Origin: Gossypium raimondii
Lineage: Eukaryota > Streptophyta > Magnoliopsida > Malvales > Malvaceae
Length of the DNA: 64,000 nucleotides
Reading direction: 5' to 3'
NCBI RefSeq assembly: GCF_025698545.1
Contig: NC_068575.1
Span: 52,647,980-52,711,979, forward strand
Numbering within the stretch: the stretch's first letter is position 1; each line of letters starts with the position of its first letter. Made by a program: the position numbers and the translations under genes. This document shows positions 12,167 through 24,123 of this stretch, piece after piece. The notes under the pieces are model-generated. The model worked only from the letters and a program-made list of their open reading frames with translations, made no database searches and had not been told where the DNA came from.

Positions 12167-14918
12167 TAGGTATATTAGTATTAATAATGTTGGTGTTACA
12201 AGTTAACTTCACACCAACTCAAGTTTGATGACAACATTATGATAAATAATTGTACTCATTTAGTATTCTTAATTTGATGTATTTATGTGTTTAAATTCGT
12301 TTTACTCACAATTTAATCTAATTTTTTATTTTAATATCATATATATTTCATTTATTATTAATTAGTTTCAAACCATGTATTTTACTCTTTATTGTATATT
12401 ACGCACATTTGTATTCTAAACACGTGATTTTCACACAAAATTTTTAATAATATATTACAAATTTAAAAAACAAAATGAGCTTAGCCAAGCGGAGTTCATG
12501 CCTTGCTTGTTTGAACTTAAGCATGTCCCATATTTCAACCTATTTTAAATCTAATTTTTTATTCTAAATCGAGTGAATTTTACAAAGTTGGGCAAGTAAT
12601 GAGTTATGGTTACAGTGTCTAGACACTTCGCATTGTTCTCCTATTTTTTTTCGCAGATGATTCCACCAAAGTTGACATTCCCCAACGAGTTCCAGTTTCT
12701 TTGCCATATATATGCACTTCTTGTCATCCTTGTCTCCCTCAATCTCTCTTTCATGCACATCAAAGAAATTGCGAGTTCGAATCTCAATTAGCATGCACAA
12801 GTACGTCCTTTCCTATATGTGTGTATATATATATTCAGATATATGAGTTTTTATATATAGGTCTATATATAAACATAATGTGTAGTGAAGATAGATGCTT
12901 AAATTGGTGAAGTGACCCTGCCCTTTCGCCTTTCCTCGAGCCAGGGTTACGCAAGCCCTATTTACTTTTTTTTTCTTTTTGGTGGGAAGCAATTTTGTCT
13001 GCCTATTGATATACGTGGTGATATCTGGTACTCAAAGATTATACATACGTACAATGCCTTTTTACGCTAAGAAAAGAAAAGCCAAAAAGAAAGTGAGAAT
13101 TTTTTATGCTATCATCAGACAAAGAAGAGAAGCATATGCATCATACTTGTGATTCAAATTGGTGGGATTAAAAGTTCCAGGATATATAATTTCAGAGCAT
13201 GGATCCCAGTTGTTCTTACCTTAGATAGAGAGGTGATATTCTTTTTAAAAATAATTATAAATATATCATTGTCTATTTTCCGGAATATATTCTGACTCAA
13301 TAAACTAATACTTAAAAAAAAACTATGCAGAGAGATATAATATAATCCCACACATCAGACAGATGATGATGAGATGAAATCCAATACCCCACTAGTTCTC
13401 CCATTAGTTCCTTGAAGATCTCTCCTATGGAAAGTCAGAGGAGTTTTAACAAAAACAAGCACTAATTTATTAATAGACCTGTTAGTGTCAACACATTATT
13501 TTAACTTCATATGTAATCTATTTTTTTTTTAAAAGAAGTATTATCTTCATTGATTCTTTACATTCAAATCTTTTGATAACATGGAATTTGGAACAGAAAG
13601 AGCAACACACAAAGTGGCATTTATCTATAAGGATTGGGTGGCATTGCTTTAGATTTTTTATAGGCTTATTTTTATCTCCCGATGCCCACGAGATTTCGAA
13701 CTTTCAATATAATCAAAACTGAAAAAAAAAAAAAGAAGATAAGGAAAGCTAAGTGGAATACTAAATTTGGCATGAGTTCAATAGCAGATAATTGTGGCAA
13801 AGATATTTTAAGAATCCTAAGCTGGCGATTAGCCAACCCTTTGCTGTTGATTGATTATATACGCAGGTACTGCAAATAGTATCGTTGTCTGCATGCAATA
13901 GTATATAGGCTTTTGGGGGGCACAGATGGGTGTTTTTTCATATAAACGTTGTACTAAAACCGACTTTCGGATGCTGAATTACTAAAGTTAGATCCACACT
14001 TTTTTTTTCCATTTTTCAATCCAAATCATATGGCTATTACTGTTATAAGTATATGGGCATATCCAACAGTTTATAGCACTAACAATGGTGTTCCATTTGA
14101 TAGAATATCTCAGCTTTCTTTCTTTCTTTAATTCCTTTTCCAGGAAAATAATAAATTATATGCAATCAACCAATTAATTAATTAATGATTGTGTTGAGGA
14201 GGAGTTAGATAATGCTGTGGGTCCTCAAGGCATCTGATCTTCTTCTTCCTTATTGTACGGACATTACGTTTGGTTTTCTTTTAATCCTTCAATGCTATTA
14301 AGGGCAATATGTAGCTTTATAGTTAGCATCTTTCCAATTTCCTATCTCTATGCTTGGCTTTCGGTTAAACTTGTGGGAATCTTGTTATGGGGAAAAAAAT
14401 TTAAAGTTCCATCCAATTGGATAAACCCAACTTCTTTTTCCACTTCAGCAGAGATGCCACAAAAGATAGATATAATGTATAGATAGTTCTAGGATAGCTG
14501 GGAAACTACAATGCACAAAGAAAGAAGGACCAAAAAATTAATTACCTGGATGGAATACATTTAAATTCCTTTTCTGTAACTTTAGTTACCTTAGAACTCA
14601 AACTAAATCTTGAAAAGCAATTTGTTTTAGTATGGCACATTAGATTGGTTGTGATTACAAGTTCTTCCATTTTGGAGGGTGTCTCATGGCTCAATCATGC
14701 ATGGTAACAATGTGGGTTAAGGATAGTGAAGTCATTTATAATGTGTTTATTGTCACATGTTGTGCATTAGCATACTGTTATAATCCAACTTGTTATTAAC
14801 TCAATTTAACAAGATAGAGATGTCTTTATCAAGTAATCATCAAGGGTAATATAGGAATGATAAAGAATTTTATTTTATTTTATTCCTTTTCTATATTAAT
14901 ATCTCTGTTCAAAGATAG

Positions 14919-14927
14919 TATAAATAG
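14919..14927 (+). promoter_or_regulatory. TATA box for the CCMS glutaredoxin
   Basis: TATAAATAG lies 121 bp before the ATG at 15048 and is the only good plus-strand match in the immediate upstream region. It predicts a leader of about 90 nt. Confidence 0.7.
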
Positions 14928-15047
14928 GTGTTCAGGGTGCCTAGGTTCCTCATGAGACTGAAGCAGATTAAACATTCAAAGTCCCCAAGAAGCTCCACAG
15001 CACATTCACACATTTGAAGGTACTTTTTTTTTCTCTGTTGCATAATA

Positions 15048-15356
15048 ATGGAAGCAGTTACAAGGATGGTAGCTGACAGACCAGTGGTGATCTTTAGCCG
15101 GACCACATGTTGCATGAGCCATACCATCAAGACACTGATAAGTGGGTTTGGGGCAAATCCAACAGTTTACGAGCTGGACGAAATCCAAGATGGGCAACAA
15201 GTTGAAAGGGCACTGCAGCAGATGGGATGCAAGCCCAGTATACCAGCTGTTTTCATAGGGCAGCAACTCATTGGGGGTCCCAATCAAATCATGACCCTCC
15301 AAGTGAAGAACCAGCTTGTCCCAATGCTCATGAGAGCTGGTGCCATATGGATTTGA
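15048..15356 (+). CDS. CC-type glutaredoxin, CCMS active site (GRXS6-like)
   Basis: Single-exon gene of 102 aa starting MEAVTRMVADRPVVIFSRTT. The active site C21-C-M-S24 is the monothiol-like CCMS variant of the land-plant CC-type class. VPAVFIGQQ-type cis-proline and GGPNQ glycine segments follow (here IPAVFIGQQ), and the protein ends AGAIWI, close to the ALWL motif needed for TGA/TOPLESS contacts in this class. Closest recalled relative is Arabidopsis At3g62930 (GRXS6), a family linked to nitrogen and cytokinin responses. A TATA box sits 121 bp upstream. It points the opposite way to the other glutaredoxin 14.5 kb away. The family call is secure; the subgroup rests on memory of sequences. 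Confidence 0.95.
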   Translation: MEAVTRMVADRPVVIFSRTTCCMSHTIKTLISGFGANPTVYELDEIQDGQQVERALQQMGCKPSIPAVFIGQQLIGGPNQIMTLQVKNQLVPMLMRAGAIWI

Positions 15357-17339
15357 CACAGGCATGCCATAGCTTTCTATAAACAAAACTCAAATAAATG
15401 ATATGGCTTTGTCTGTATTTCCTATTGGTTTCTGTAGTATATACAATGAAAATACTGTCAATGTTTAGATACTTTTTGCAGAGCAACCCTTGTACACCGT
15501 TTTTGGGGCTGGCCAGGATTATAGAGTCATAGTATTTTCCTTGGTACTAAATTTAGGAGGAACTTGTATTATAACTTGGTCATGTAATATCATCCCTTGT
15601 CTATGTTAAAATAAAGCTATAAAAATATATCTGCTATTGTATGCTGCAGCTAGTGGCTTCAACCTTGGACTTTGAATTACAGTGCTGAGCTCTTTAATTG
15701 TGTAGTAATTGGAATTTGACAGATTAACTAAGCAGATCAAGTAATCCACAAAAGAATATATATGTGTATATATATTAATTCAGCAATAAACAACAATTAC
15801 TGGGGAAGTCGAGAAACAGCAAGGTTTCCTGGGTTTTTTCAAGGCCAGTAACTCAAAAAAGGAATTGTAAAATTACAATGCTGAGAAAGCAAATAAAATG
15901 GAGGCTCAAGGGCTGCCGGATCAATCTTGAAGGCCTAAAAGATCAGATCAGGCCATAGCATTAGCAGCTCATTGTGAAGGGTCCTTCCCATTTTAGCTGG
16001 AACTGCTAGTGTTTTGTCAGACTTTGTTTTCCCCCTCGAAGCAGGGCGGTCCTTGCCTGTAATAATTTTTTCTCCATATATGCAAGCAGCAAGCCTATAC
16101 CAACGCCATGCTACAAAACCATAAATTTTATAGAGAACATTGCTTGGTTTTTTGGTCATCATTTACGTAACTCAGAGAATGCCATTGCTAAGTAATTTCC
16201 GAGTAGCTGGCCCGCCTAAATCACAGTAGTGAATAGAAGGGGGTATAGATTTTCTTAGTCTTGAGTTAATTGATTCAGGTAAGATTAATAACTACAGCTG
16301 TAAAATTAAAATAAGTGATGAGATAAAATGGTCATTTATACCTTGCAATAAAATTTGTCTAGATTAAAACATGCAGTACCAGTGAGGTGTACGTTCTCAC
16401 TTATAGTGTGCCAAAAGCTGCTGTTGTGAGATCGGAGAAAAATCTCCTTCATAAAATGCCAAAATTCCATAGCACCAGCTGAAGTTAAAGGTGTCAAAGG
16501 TTCAATTATTGGATTCAAGTGGTCTATAAATTAAATTCAATGAAGTTCCTTATTTACCGCTGATGACAAAAAAAAGTAATTACAAGTTAAATCCCGATAA
16601 CAATAAATGAAAAGATGTAAATAGATTAGAGGTCAGTCATTGGACAATTAGAGGCTGATGTTAATGGAACTCTTTTTTTATACTTAAAAAGAAATAGAAA
16701 ATCCAAACAAAAAAATGCTTCCAAATTAAGCCGTATCTTTAAACGCAAAGCTGTTCGTCAAGATTATTCTCCAATCACAAACCAATGACCTTGTTTGCCT
16801 CCTCAGGTTGACACCTATGGGAGTTGATGAATTGAGAACCATAACAATATGGAATATAGGAAGGGAATCGATTGATCTGATAAAAGATGAAAGCAACTTT
16901 CAATGTCTTTGAACATCCACCCTAGCTCAGGTGTCTCAACATTAATGGAGCCACTTCAAGGAGATAAAAAGAAGGAATATCTTTTCATATCATACTCAAT
17001 CTTGTCTAACATTTTTTATTTTACTATAGCCCCTTTGTTTCTGAGAATTTTGGACAAAGAAAGATGAGCCATTTTGTCATATATTTTGATCTATCAATTT
17101 TATTTAGTGAATTTGGAGGACAAGGATCTAGCATCAGAGAGCGCCCCCGGCCCCCCACCCAAAGTTTTGCCCTATCTAGTGATTAAACCTGGAACAACTG
17201 TTCAGCTACCTAATCTTCATTAACGTAAAGGAAAAGTGCATTTGTTGACCGTTTGAGAGCTATACGGTGGCGTAATATATTTACAATTTATAATCTTTCA
17301 AAAACGCCGTCTTTTTTGTTCTATAATTACATTTCTCGA
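15357..17339. other. Spacer downstream of the CCMS glutaredoxin
   Basis: Includes the glutaredoxin 3' region (polyadenylation-like AATAAA at 15610-15620). Two unassigned minus-strand frames are present at 15935-16162 (75 codons) and 16336-16518 (60 codons). Neither matches a family I recognise, and no convincing splice joint links them. Confidence 0.5.
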
Positions 17340-17600
17340 TCAGTTCACGAGCCGTATCTTTTGCCTCGCGAATTTTTTCGGCGGATAACTTGTGCTCAGC
17401 GATGATTCCCAGGTTGTAATAGCCTTGATTACAGTGTCTATTTCTTGCTCCAATTGCTTGAAAAGATCAAGATGATTCAAAATTTTCAATCTCGGAAACC
17501 CTAAAGGGGGGGTAAAGGATAATGCAATGCAAAGGCTGGGTTTTGAAGTACCGGAAGAGCTCCAGGATGGGTTGCGCAATTGAGAAAGAGGTACGCGCAT
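17340..17600 (-). CDS. Possible small protein, 86 aa, unknown
   Basis: An uninterrupted ATG-started frame of 86 codons in a GC-richer island within AT-rich spacer. The protein is basic at both ends, with a central amphipathic stretch (LFKQLEQEIDTVIKAI) that could form a helix. I recognise no domain. The composition differs from the repeats on either side, which argues for a real or recently lost gene. It could equally be chance or a relic exon. It is listed because it is one of few spacer frames with gene-like base composition. Confidence 0.35.
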   Translation of the reverse strand: MRVPLSQLRNPSWSSSGTSKPSLCIALSFTPPLGFPRLKILNHLDLFKQLEQEIDTVIKAITTWESSLSTSYPPKKFARQKIRLVN

Positions 17601-17694
17601 CTTATGCGCACCGGTTCCATCCCAACATTGAAGCGACCATCAATTTCAGCGTGACGTTTGGATGTAAGGTAAATGAAATACAGCGTTTTCTTTT

Positions 17695-19119
17695 GAGTTA
17701 ATTCTGACAGAAGTCCCCAAACTTTTTTCTCATTTCAAATTAGTCCTTATATTTCAAAACATTCATTTGCTAACTATGGAGATTATATTAATCAGTACAT
17801 TTCATTACAAAAATCATTAAATTTCTCATTAAATAATATATCAAATTTTATGTAATACAATTTAAAATGAAAATAAAAAATCAAAATGAACATATTTAAT
17901 AAAAACTAAAATATTGCCATATTTAAAAAAATAACAATAAACTAAAACTTGAAAAGAAAGTTGTTTATTTTGTTTTTATTTTAAAAAATTATATGACAAT
18001 ATTTTAGTTTTTAAATTTTCATTTTAAATTATGTCATAAAAGATTTAAGGCATCATATAACAATTAAGTAAAGATATGATTCATAGCTAAGTTTAAAGAC
18101 TAATTTAGAATAGGATAAACTACATCATTAGTCACTCAACTACGAGCAAATTTTGGTTTTGGTCGCTTAATTAAAAAAGTTACAATTTGGTCACTAATTT
18201 TTTTTTAAATTGTTTTTTGTCACCCAATTGTTAAGTGACACTTTTTAGTTTGTGTAATAACAATTTCAGTCTTTAGTTTTTATTTTTTTATCAATTTGAC
18301 CATGATTATATATAAAATGATTAAAAATATTTTTTAATTTAAAAATTCTAAAAATTAAAATTAAAATTGAAGCAATAAAATTTTAAAATAAATAAAGTGA
18401 GAGAAAATCATTTTAGCCCTCTAAATTTTCTCTCTATAATATCCAATACTCGTTCTTTTAAAAAAACATATAAAAGTTAAAGAAAATAAGCAAAATTATT
18501 GGTTGTTTATTTTTACCTATTTTGTTTCTTTATATAGCTTTTTCATTATAAGAAAAAAATTCAAAATATAAGTTGTTTTTACAATTTAGGTTTTGAAAAA
18601 TAAATCAAATGAATTGAAATTTTGAATTGAGTTTGGGAAAATATGTGTATATTTTATATTTCCTTGGTTAAAGAAATGGCATCAAAGGCATGGAACTTTA
18701 CTTGAAGATATACTAATTTGGTTTTGAGAAATAATGAGGAACCATGTAATGATTTAACTTTTATTGATTTTGCTCTATTTTTAATTTGTTATTAGATTCT
18801 ATTAAATGATAATTTTCTTTATTTCTCATTCGTACTTGTTCTTCGATAACAATATTTTTGAGATTTTAACTTTTAGAATTTTTCTATAGAATTTTTATTT
18901 CTTAAATAAGTTTTATATAGAATCAATGTCAAATTGACAAAAATATAAAAGTTGAGGACTTAAATTTGTCATTATACCAACTAAAAAGTGTCACTTAATA
19001 GTCAAGTGACCAAAAGCACAATTTCAAAAACTATAGTGATCAAATTCTAACTTTTTAAATTAGAGATTAGTGTAATTTACCCTTTAAAATAAGGATTATA
19101 GTTTATGTGGAATTAGCCC
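17695..19119. mobile_element. MITE with inverted ends, split by a second MITE
   Basis: The left part (17695-17780) and the pieces either side of the inner element (18060-18104 and 19092-19119) match in inverted orientation, around TTAATTC and CAAATTAGTCCTTATA. The interior 17830-18040 is itself an inverted repeat around AAAACTAAAATATTG. No coding capacity. Confidence 0.55.
18113..19082. mobile_element. MULE-like MITE with long terminal inverted repeats
   Basis: A 970 bp element whose ends are inverted copies for about 150 bp (left GGATAAACTACA, right end reverse complement GGGTAAATTACA). Both arms contain TTAAGTGACACTTTTTAGTT. The flanks TTTAGAATA (18104-18112) and TTTAAAATA (19083-19091) agree at 8 of 9 bases, the target duplication length of Mutator-like elements. 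No transposase frame, so it would be non-autonomous. Confidence 0.75.
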
Positions 19120-20690
19120 TTTTTATATTGGTCGTGTAACTAATTTTTTAAAAAGATGTGCAGTGCAAATGTACAATAACTTATTTATCTATAATATATT
19201 TAAATTTTAAATGAATAAATATTACGAATCAATTAGATATGGGAAATGATTAAAATCATATTCTTTTATAAGATAACCATTATTATATGAGAGTTTTTAT
19301 TTTTATCTTTATTTTATCTTTTATATTAAATTAATAAAATAAATTTACCAACGAATATTGGATACAATAGTAAAACATTTTACATTTTCATTAGAAAATT
19401 CAAATTCAAATCTTAACAACGATATTATTGAAAAGGAGTCATTAATTCGGGTTTGTTTAGTATTAATTTTAAAAAGTACTTTTGAGACAAAAATATCTTT
19501 AAACAAAAATATTCCTAAACAAGTTACTTTTTGAGAGAAAAATATTTCCCTAAGCTAAAATGTGGCTCAAAAACACTTTCTTCAAAAATTGAAAATTTTA
19601 ATTTTTCCCCAAAAGTGTTTTTGAAAGTAAAAAGTATAGCACACCTGTTTCTTTTCTAATGCTATTTATTTTTATTTATAACATTTGACATCATACATGC
19701 AAAATCAAGGAGTGAGATTGGAATTAGGTATGATATTTTGTTTTCTAATCAAAGTAATTATTTATTAGTATGGTATATAATGAAAAATATGAATTTGGTA
19801 ATTTGGTATTAAATAGAGTATCCACTTTTTGCCCATCAAATCTATATGAAAACAATTTTTATATTTAAAGTGTTGGTAATATGTTGAATTGTTATCTAGG
19901 CTAATACTGATTGCATGATTGGTATCTAGCTCATTATGAAAAATTATAGTACTTGGGAATAGTATATTAGTGATTGCATTGAACCGAAATTATTCATGAA
20001 AATCCTTTGGATCATAGACTTTAGATTCGGTCGTGATTCCGTTGGATGGGTTGCCAAGAGTCTATATTTACATTATGTGTTATTGTTACAATGTATTATA
20101 TTTATCGTATTGTTTTATTAGTGTGATTGATATAGATCTTAATATGTAAGCAAGTCTCAAAACTAAGTCTATATATTCGGGAGACTTGCATAAGTGATTG
20201 TACTAAGAGATTTAGGCACTTAATCTATTTTTGCGAGAATATTATTGTACAAGTGTTATTTTGATAGTAAAACCTTGTGGCTTTAGTTGTTGAATTCACA
20301 AGAGGTTTTAACGTTAAGAGTATCGGGTGTACAAAGTACAAGGGTAAGTAAGTTCACTTCATATGATTGTTGAAGAGATTAAATATTTCTCACAAAGCTA
20401 GTTTCCACAAACATCAGAAATCGAACTACGTAAATAACTCCATATTTTGTATGTTTACTATTTTACATTTGGTGATTGAAGAAGTGCCCACTAACTTAAA
20501 CACCACTACACCTAAACGAATTGATTCTTATCGTTAGGTGTTTCAATATATGTAACTTTCAGTTTGCTATCAAATATCTAAAAGAAAATTGCTTGTATGA
20601 AAAGTAAATGTGTAGATTTACATAAACTCTAATTATTCCAACCTTTACATGTTGCCAAGAAGGTTTTATATAAGTGAAGAAAATTTTGAT
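19120..20690. other. Gene-free spacer, probably retroelement-derived
   Basis: AT-rich sequence with no gene. The part at 19900-20530 has the look of an LTR or leader fragment, but lacks a recognisable coding region or second copy, so it stays unassigned. Confidence 0.4.
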
Positions 20691-20938
20691 GGCTTAGTAG
20701 CTTGTCTGCCTACTTTCATTCATATACAGGTTATCACAGTCGCACATTTGCCAAATAACTATCACTGACTTAAAAGACACAAATTTAGACTGTGTATGCC
20801 TGGCTTTGCCTCCAAACTCTTCTTCAAATGTTAAGGCAATGATTTCAATGAACTGAAGAAAGCAACCCCAGAATCCAACACTCAAATCCCACACTACATA
20901 CAATTTCGGTTTCAGTGTTTTAGACCTTTTTACAATGG

Positions 20939-23900
20939 TCATGATACTGAGTAACGCCATCTCCTATGGGACAAGAACCGAGATTCTGAATTTGCTTTAC
21001 TCCCTGCAGCCTTCATATTGTTGATCCTGAACAAGGAGTTTAGCTTTCTTAGTTTCCTGGTGATTGATTTGAGTAACTTGTTAGTAGGATGGGATCCCAC
21101 CATCTCTTGTTTCATTGACACATGATCTTTTTCTAGGTCGGTTAGCCTCATTCTCATCCTTGCAACTTCGAGTTTCAGTTCCCGGTTCTCTCTTCTCACT
21201 GATGCATAGTTATCTCTGGGTGAGATGGCTCCACTTCCCACGCCACTGCTCGAACGTTGAGGGAACTGACTATTGGTTGCACCGAAGAAAAATGGATTGT
21301 GGCCTCCACTCATTGCGTTCCTAAGCCTGATTTGCTCGAAATATAACACTTGGACAGCCATTTGCACCGGTAACCTTTCATTCTGTGCTGCATGGCTACA
21401 GGCTTCTTGAGATAGTTTCTGACAGTCTATGGTTTTGCATAGTCTGTAGCGTTCGGTGTCCTTCATGTTTGGATGAACCTGTAAAGGGGAGCAGAAAATG
21501 GTTTTAAGAGCCTGCAAATGAAATTTATGAAATGCCTAAAGATAACTTAGCTATGGAACTACTTAATGCTTTCATGTGAGAGCCTCACCTTGAGGAAAAC
21601 ATCGACGGCTCTGTATAATCCATCGCTAACTACGCGAGCATGGTCTGGAAGTAATTCTGTGAGTGCTATAAATTTCAGTGGCGACAAGTTTGTGTCTAGT
21701 GCAACTTCAGCAAGGTAAGTGTCTAGTAACTTGGATACTTTGAGGATTGAACTTTGTTTGGGAGACCTTGGGCTGTCAAAATCATATGCCGTATCATTTT
21801 CATCTCTCAAAGGATCTTCCTCATCCTCTTCCTCATCCTCATCCAAGTTCAAAAAGATGGAGAAGATCCTTAGGATTGACTCTGTATCATACATGGCTGT
21901 ATGACTGTTTCTGTGTGAATTAGCTGGTATTAGGATGTCTTCAAGAATTGCTTGGTCTAGTTGCAGACCTATCCGCCTCTCCAAATCAGATTTGCAAGAA
22001 GTGGATGCGGATGAGGCTATTGCAGTTTTCAGTAAACTGGAGAGAAATGCCATGGGAACTGGGCTCTTCCTTGATTGAGTTGGCAGTAAGTTAACCATGG
22101 CTTCAACGACTACCCTTTGTTTCCTTTGCAGCTCCAAATCGAACATGCTTCCCTTTACCAAGTGAGGGTCCCTGACAGCCAATCCTTGAAGAGAATCATG
22201 GGTGTAATTTATCAAAATTTTGCTGATCATATCCTGGTTTAGACCCTTGGACTTCACTGCTAATATAACTCGTTGGAAGAAACTGAGGTTAAGAACTGCC
22301 AGAGACTTTCCCCACCAATCAGATGGCGTTTCTGGTGCCACATTCGACATAGCTTTTGATGGAAAGTTGTGATCAAGTTTCAATAAGCCTGAAGTGAGCT
22401 GCTCTTTGCATGCGTTGTTCGCGATTGCATTGATGAGCCTGTTAACAAGGTTGATCTCTTCAGATATAGGCAAGAGGCTTTCACAATGGTGAAGAACTGA
22501 TATCGAGCTTGATATGTTCGGGAGTACCATGTCCTTCATATAAGCTTCTGTACGAGCTTCCAGGTTCTTGTCAGCAAACTCTTCTGTCATTTCCAGGAAA
22601 TTTGATGCACATCTTAACATTGCAACGTTTGATAACATAATCTCGACATTTATTCCGTAGCAGAACTTCGCAGCTAGCTCAAACGCTTCTGATCCACCCG
22701 GAATAGAAGAGAGATTTATGTGTGAAATCTTTGAATCCTTTGTGTCCACCAACAGCTTCTTGATTCTTCCACTCCGAGAAACCAGAGGGAACTGAAAAGA
22801 AAATTTTCAACTACATGAGTAAAGCTTCTATTACAATGGTGTAACCAGTTTCTAGGCCACAACAAGGTAAAGATCTTTCAATTTTGTGAATGCATAGTAA
22901 AACATTGTTAAATTTTGGACTTTGCACAATCACAAAAAGGATTCCCATGTTTTTGTGGTTCAAAGGAAGCATAATACTATACTTGTAGGCACCATGATAA
23001 TTAAACATTTGCTGCTAAAAGATGCCAAAACAGATTTCAACATACCTTGTGAAGTGCAAAGCTTGATGCTCCTACCTCAATAGTAAGATCACTGGAAACA
23101 TCAGAAATAGGCCTACAAGATAAGATAACTAAGATTAAATGATGCTGCATAGAGACTAAAACCTAGGTATAGCAAAGAAAAAAAGAGAGATATGAAGGCA
23201 TTTCTACATGTTTGTTAGTGCCAATAATTTAGATGTCAAATTGTTGCTTTTGCCATAGACTTCCATTTCCATGCTTAAACCCATAAATCTCCTCTTACTG
23301 GTTTAGTCAGTTGTAAGCTCGTTTGATATTCATTGGACATCTCAACCTATCCAAGGTTCAACATGAAGGGCCCAGATGGGAAAACTGACAATAATAAGGT
23401 CACATTGCTATTAAAAGGGTAAAAACATTGAAAAGCACACACACTGCTGAACTGGTTTTTGTTTGGAGATGGAAAACTATTAAGCTACTTTACTGAGTTG
23501 CATCCATCCATCCATATGGGACCCTTTGATTTTTATTGGATATTTGCTGCAGTAATATGTGAGAAGCAAGAAGGTTTGTCAGGCTGAGTTAACTGTTGTA
23601 TGACTTTGTGATACAAGTTTGAGGGACTGTTGAAGGGGGAAATCAAGAGGAATTATTGTAGGATAAGAACACATCCCCCCATTCATCCGGCATAATACGG
23701 ACGACCCTGGTGGGGCTGTTACTTTTTATAGAAGACTTCAAAGCTGAAGATCACATCTCAAAGGGGTTCATCTGTCACATTCGACCCTGACAGCTCTGTA
23801 ATCCAGGCTTATCAAGCAAGTGGTGCTGTCTAAATTTTAATTTACTAGAGGGACCTCAAATACTAGCATTTATTGACTCCATGTTAGCTACCCAAAGCTC

Positions 23901-24123
23901 CAAAGCTCAATAAAAAATAGAAATAAACCCTGATTATATATGTTATGTCAGTGTAAAAACCACAGTGCAAAACAGAGCTATACTTTTGGCATACAAAAAG
24001 CAGGAAATAAGAAGAAGAAGAAGAAAGTTACCATTCAGTGGCATGCCTGATACTGGAACTTTGACGAAAAGATCTCTTTCCTGACATACTGGGTTTCAGT
24101 TCAGCAACAGTAACAACACCCAT
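20939..24123 (-). CDS. BTB/POZ and NPH3 domain protein, SETH6-like
   Basis: Four exons join in frame on the minus strand: 24123-24032, 23112-23046, 22791-21589, 21478-20939, all with GT..AG introns, giving 633 aa. The first ATG begins MGVVTVAELKPSMSGKRSF. The BTB domain starts near residue 30 (EVGASSFALHKFPLVSRSG spans exons 2-3) and would bind CUL3; the NPH3 domain occupies roughly 190-460. A coiled coil follows (NRELKLEVARMRMRLTDLEK). The protein ends HRRWRYSVS, matching the C-terminal motif of NPH3/RPT2-type proteins whose third-last serine binds 14-3-3 proteins when phosphorylated. Family members are substrate adaptors at the plasma membrane in phototropism, auxin transport or pollen tube growth. 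Length and start resemble Arabidopsis At2g47860 (SETH6), from memory. Confidence 0.95.

Larger units (their letters stand above)
9261..14900. other. Gene-free spacer between repeats and the CCMS glutaredoxin
   Basis: Only short unconserved frames are present. Contents recognised are the CATA microsatellite (10158-10200), a tRNA-like minus-strand repeat (11970-12037), a 20 bp perfect palindrome (12147-12166) and AT-rich filler. No host exon could be supported. Confidence 0.55.

Noticed and set aside
15006..15386. 126-codon minus-strand frame opposite the CCMS glutaredoxin
   Set aside because: Antisense shadow of the glutaredoxin coding sequence; the plus strand encodes the recognised family.
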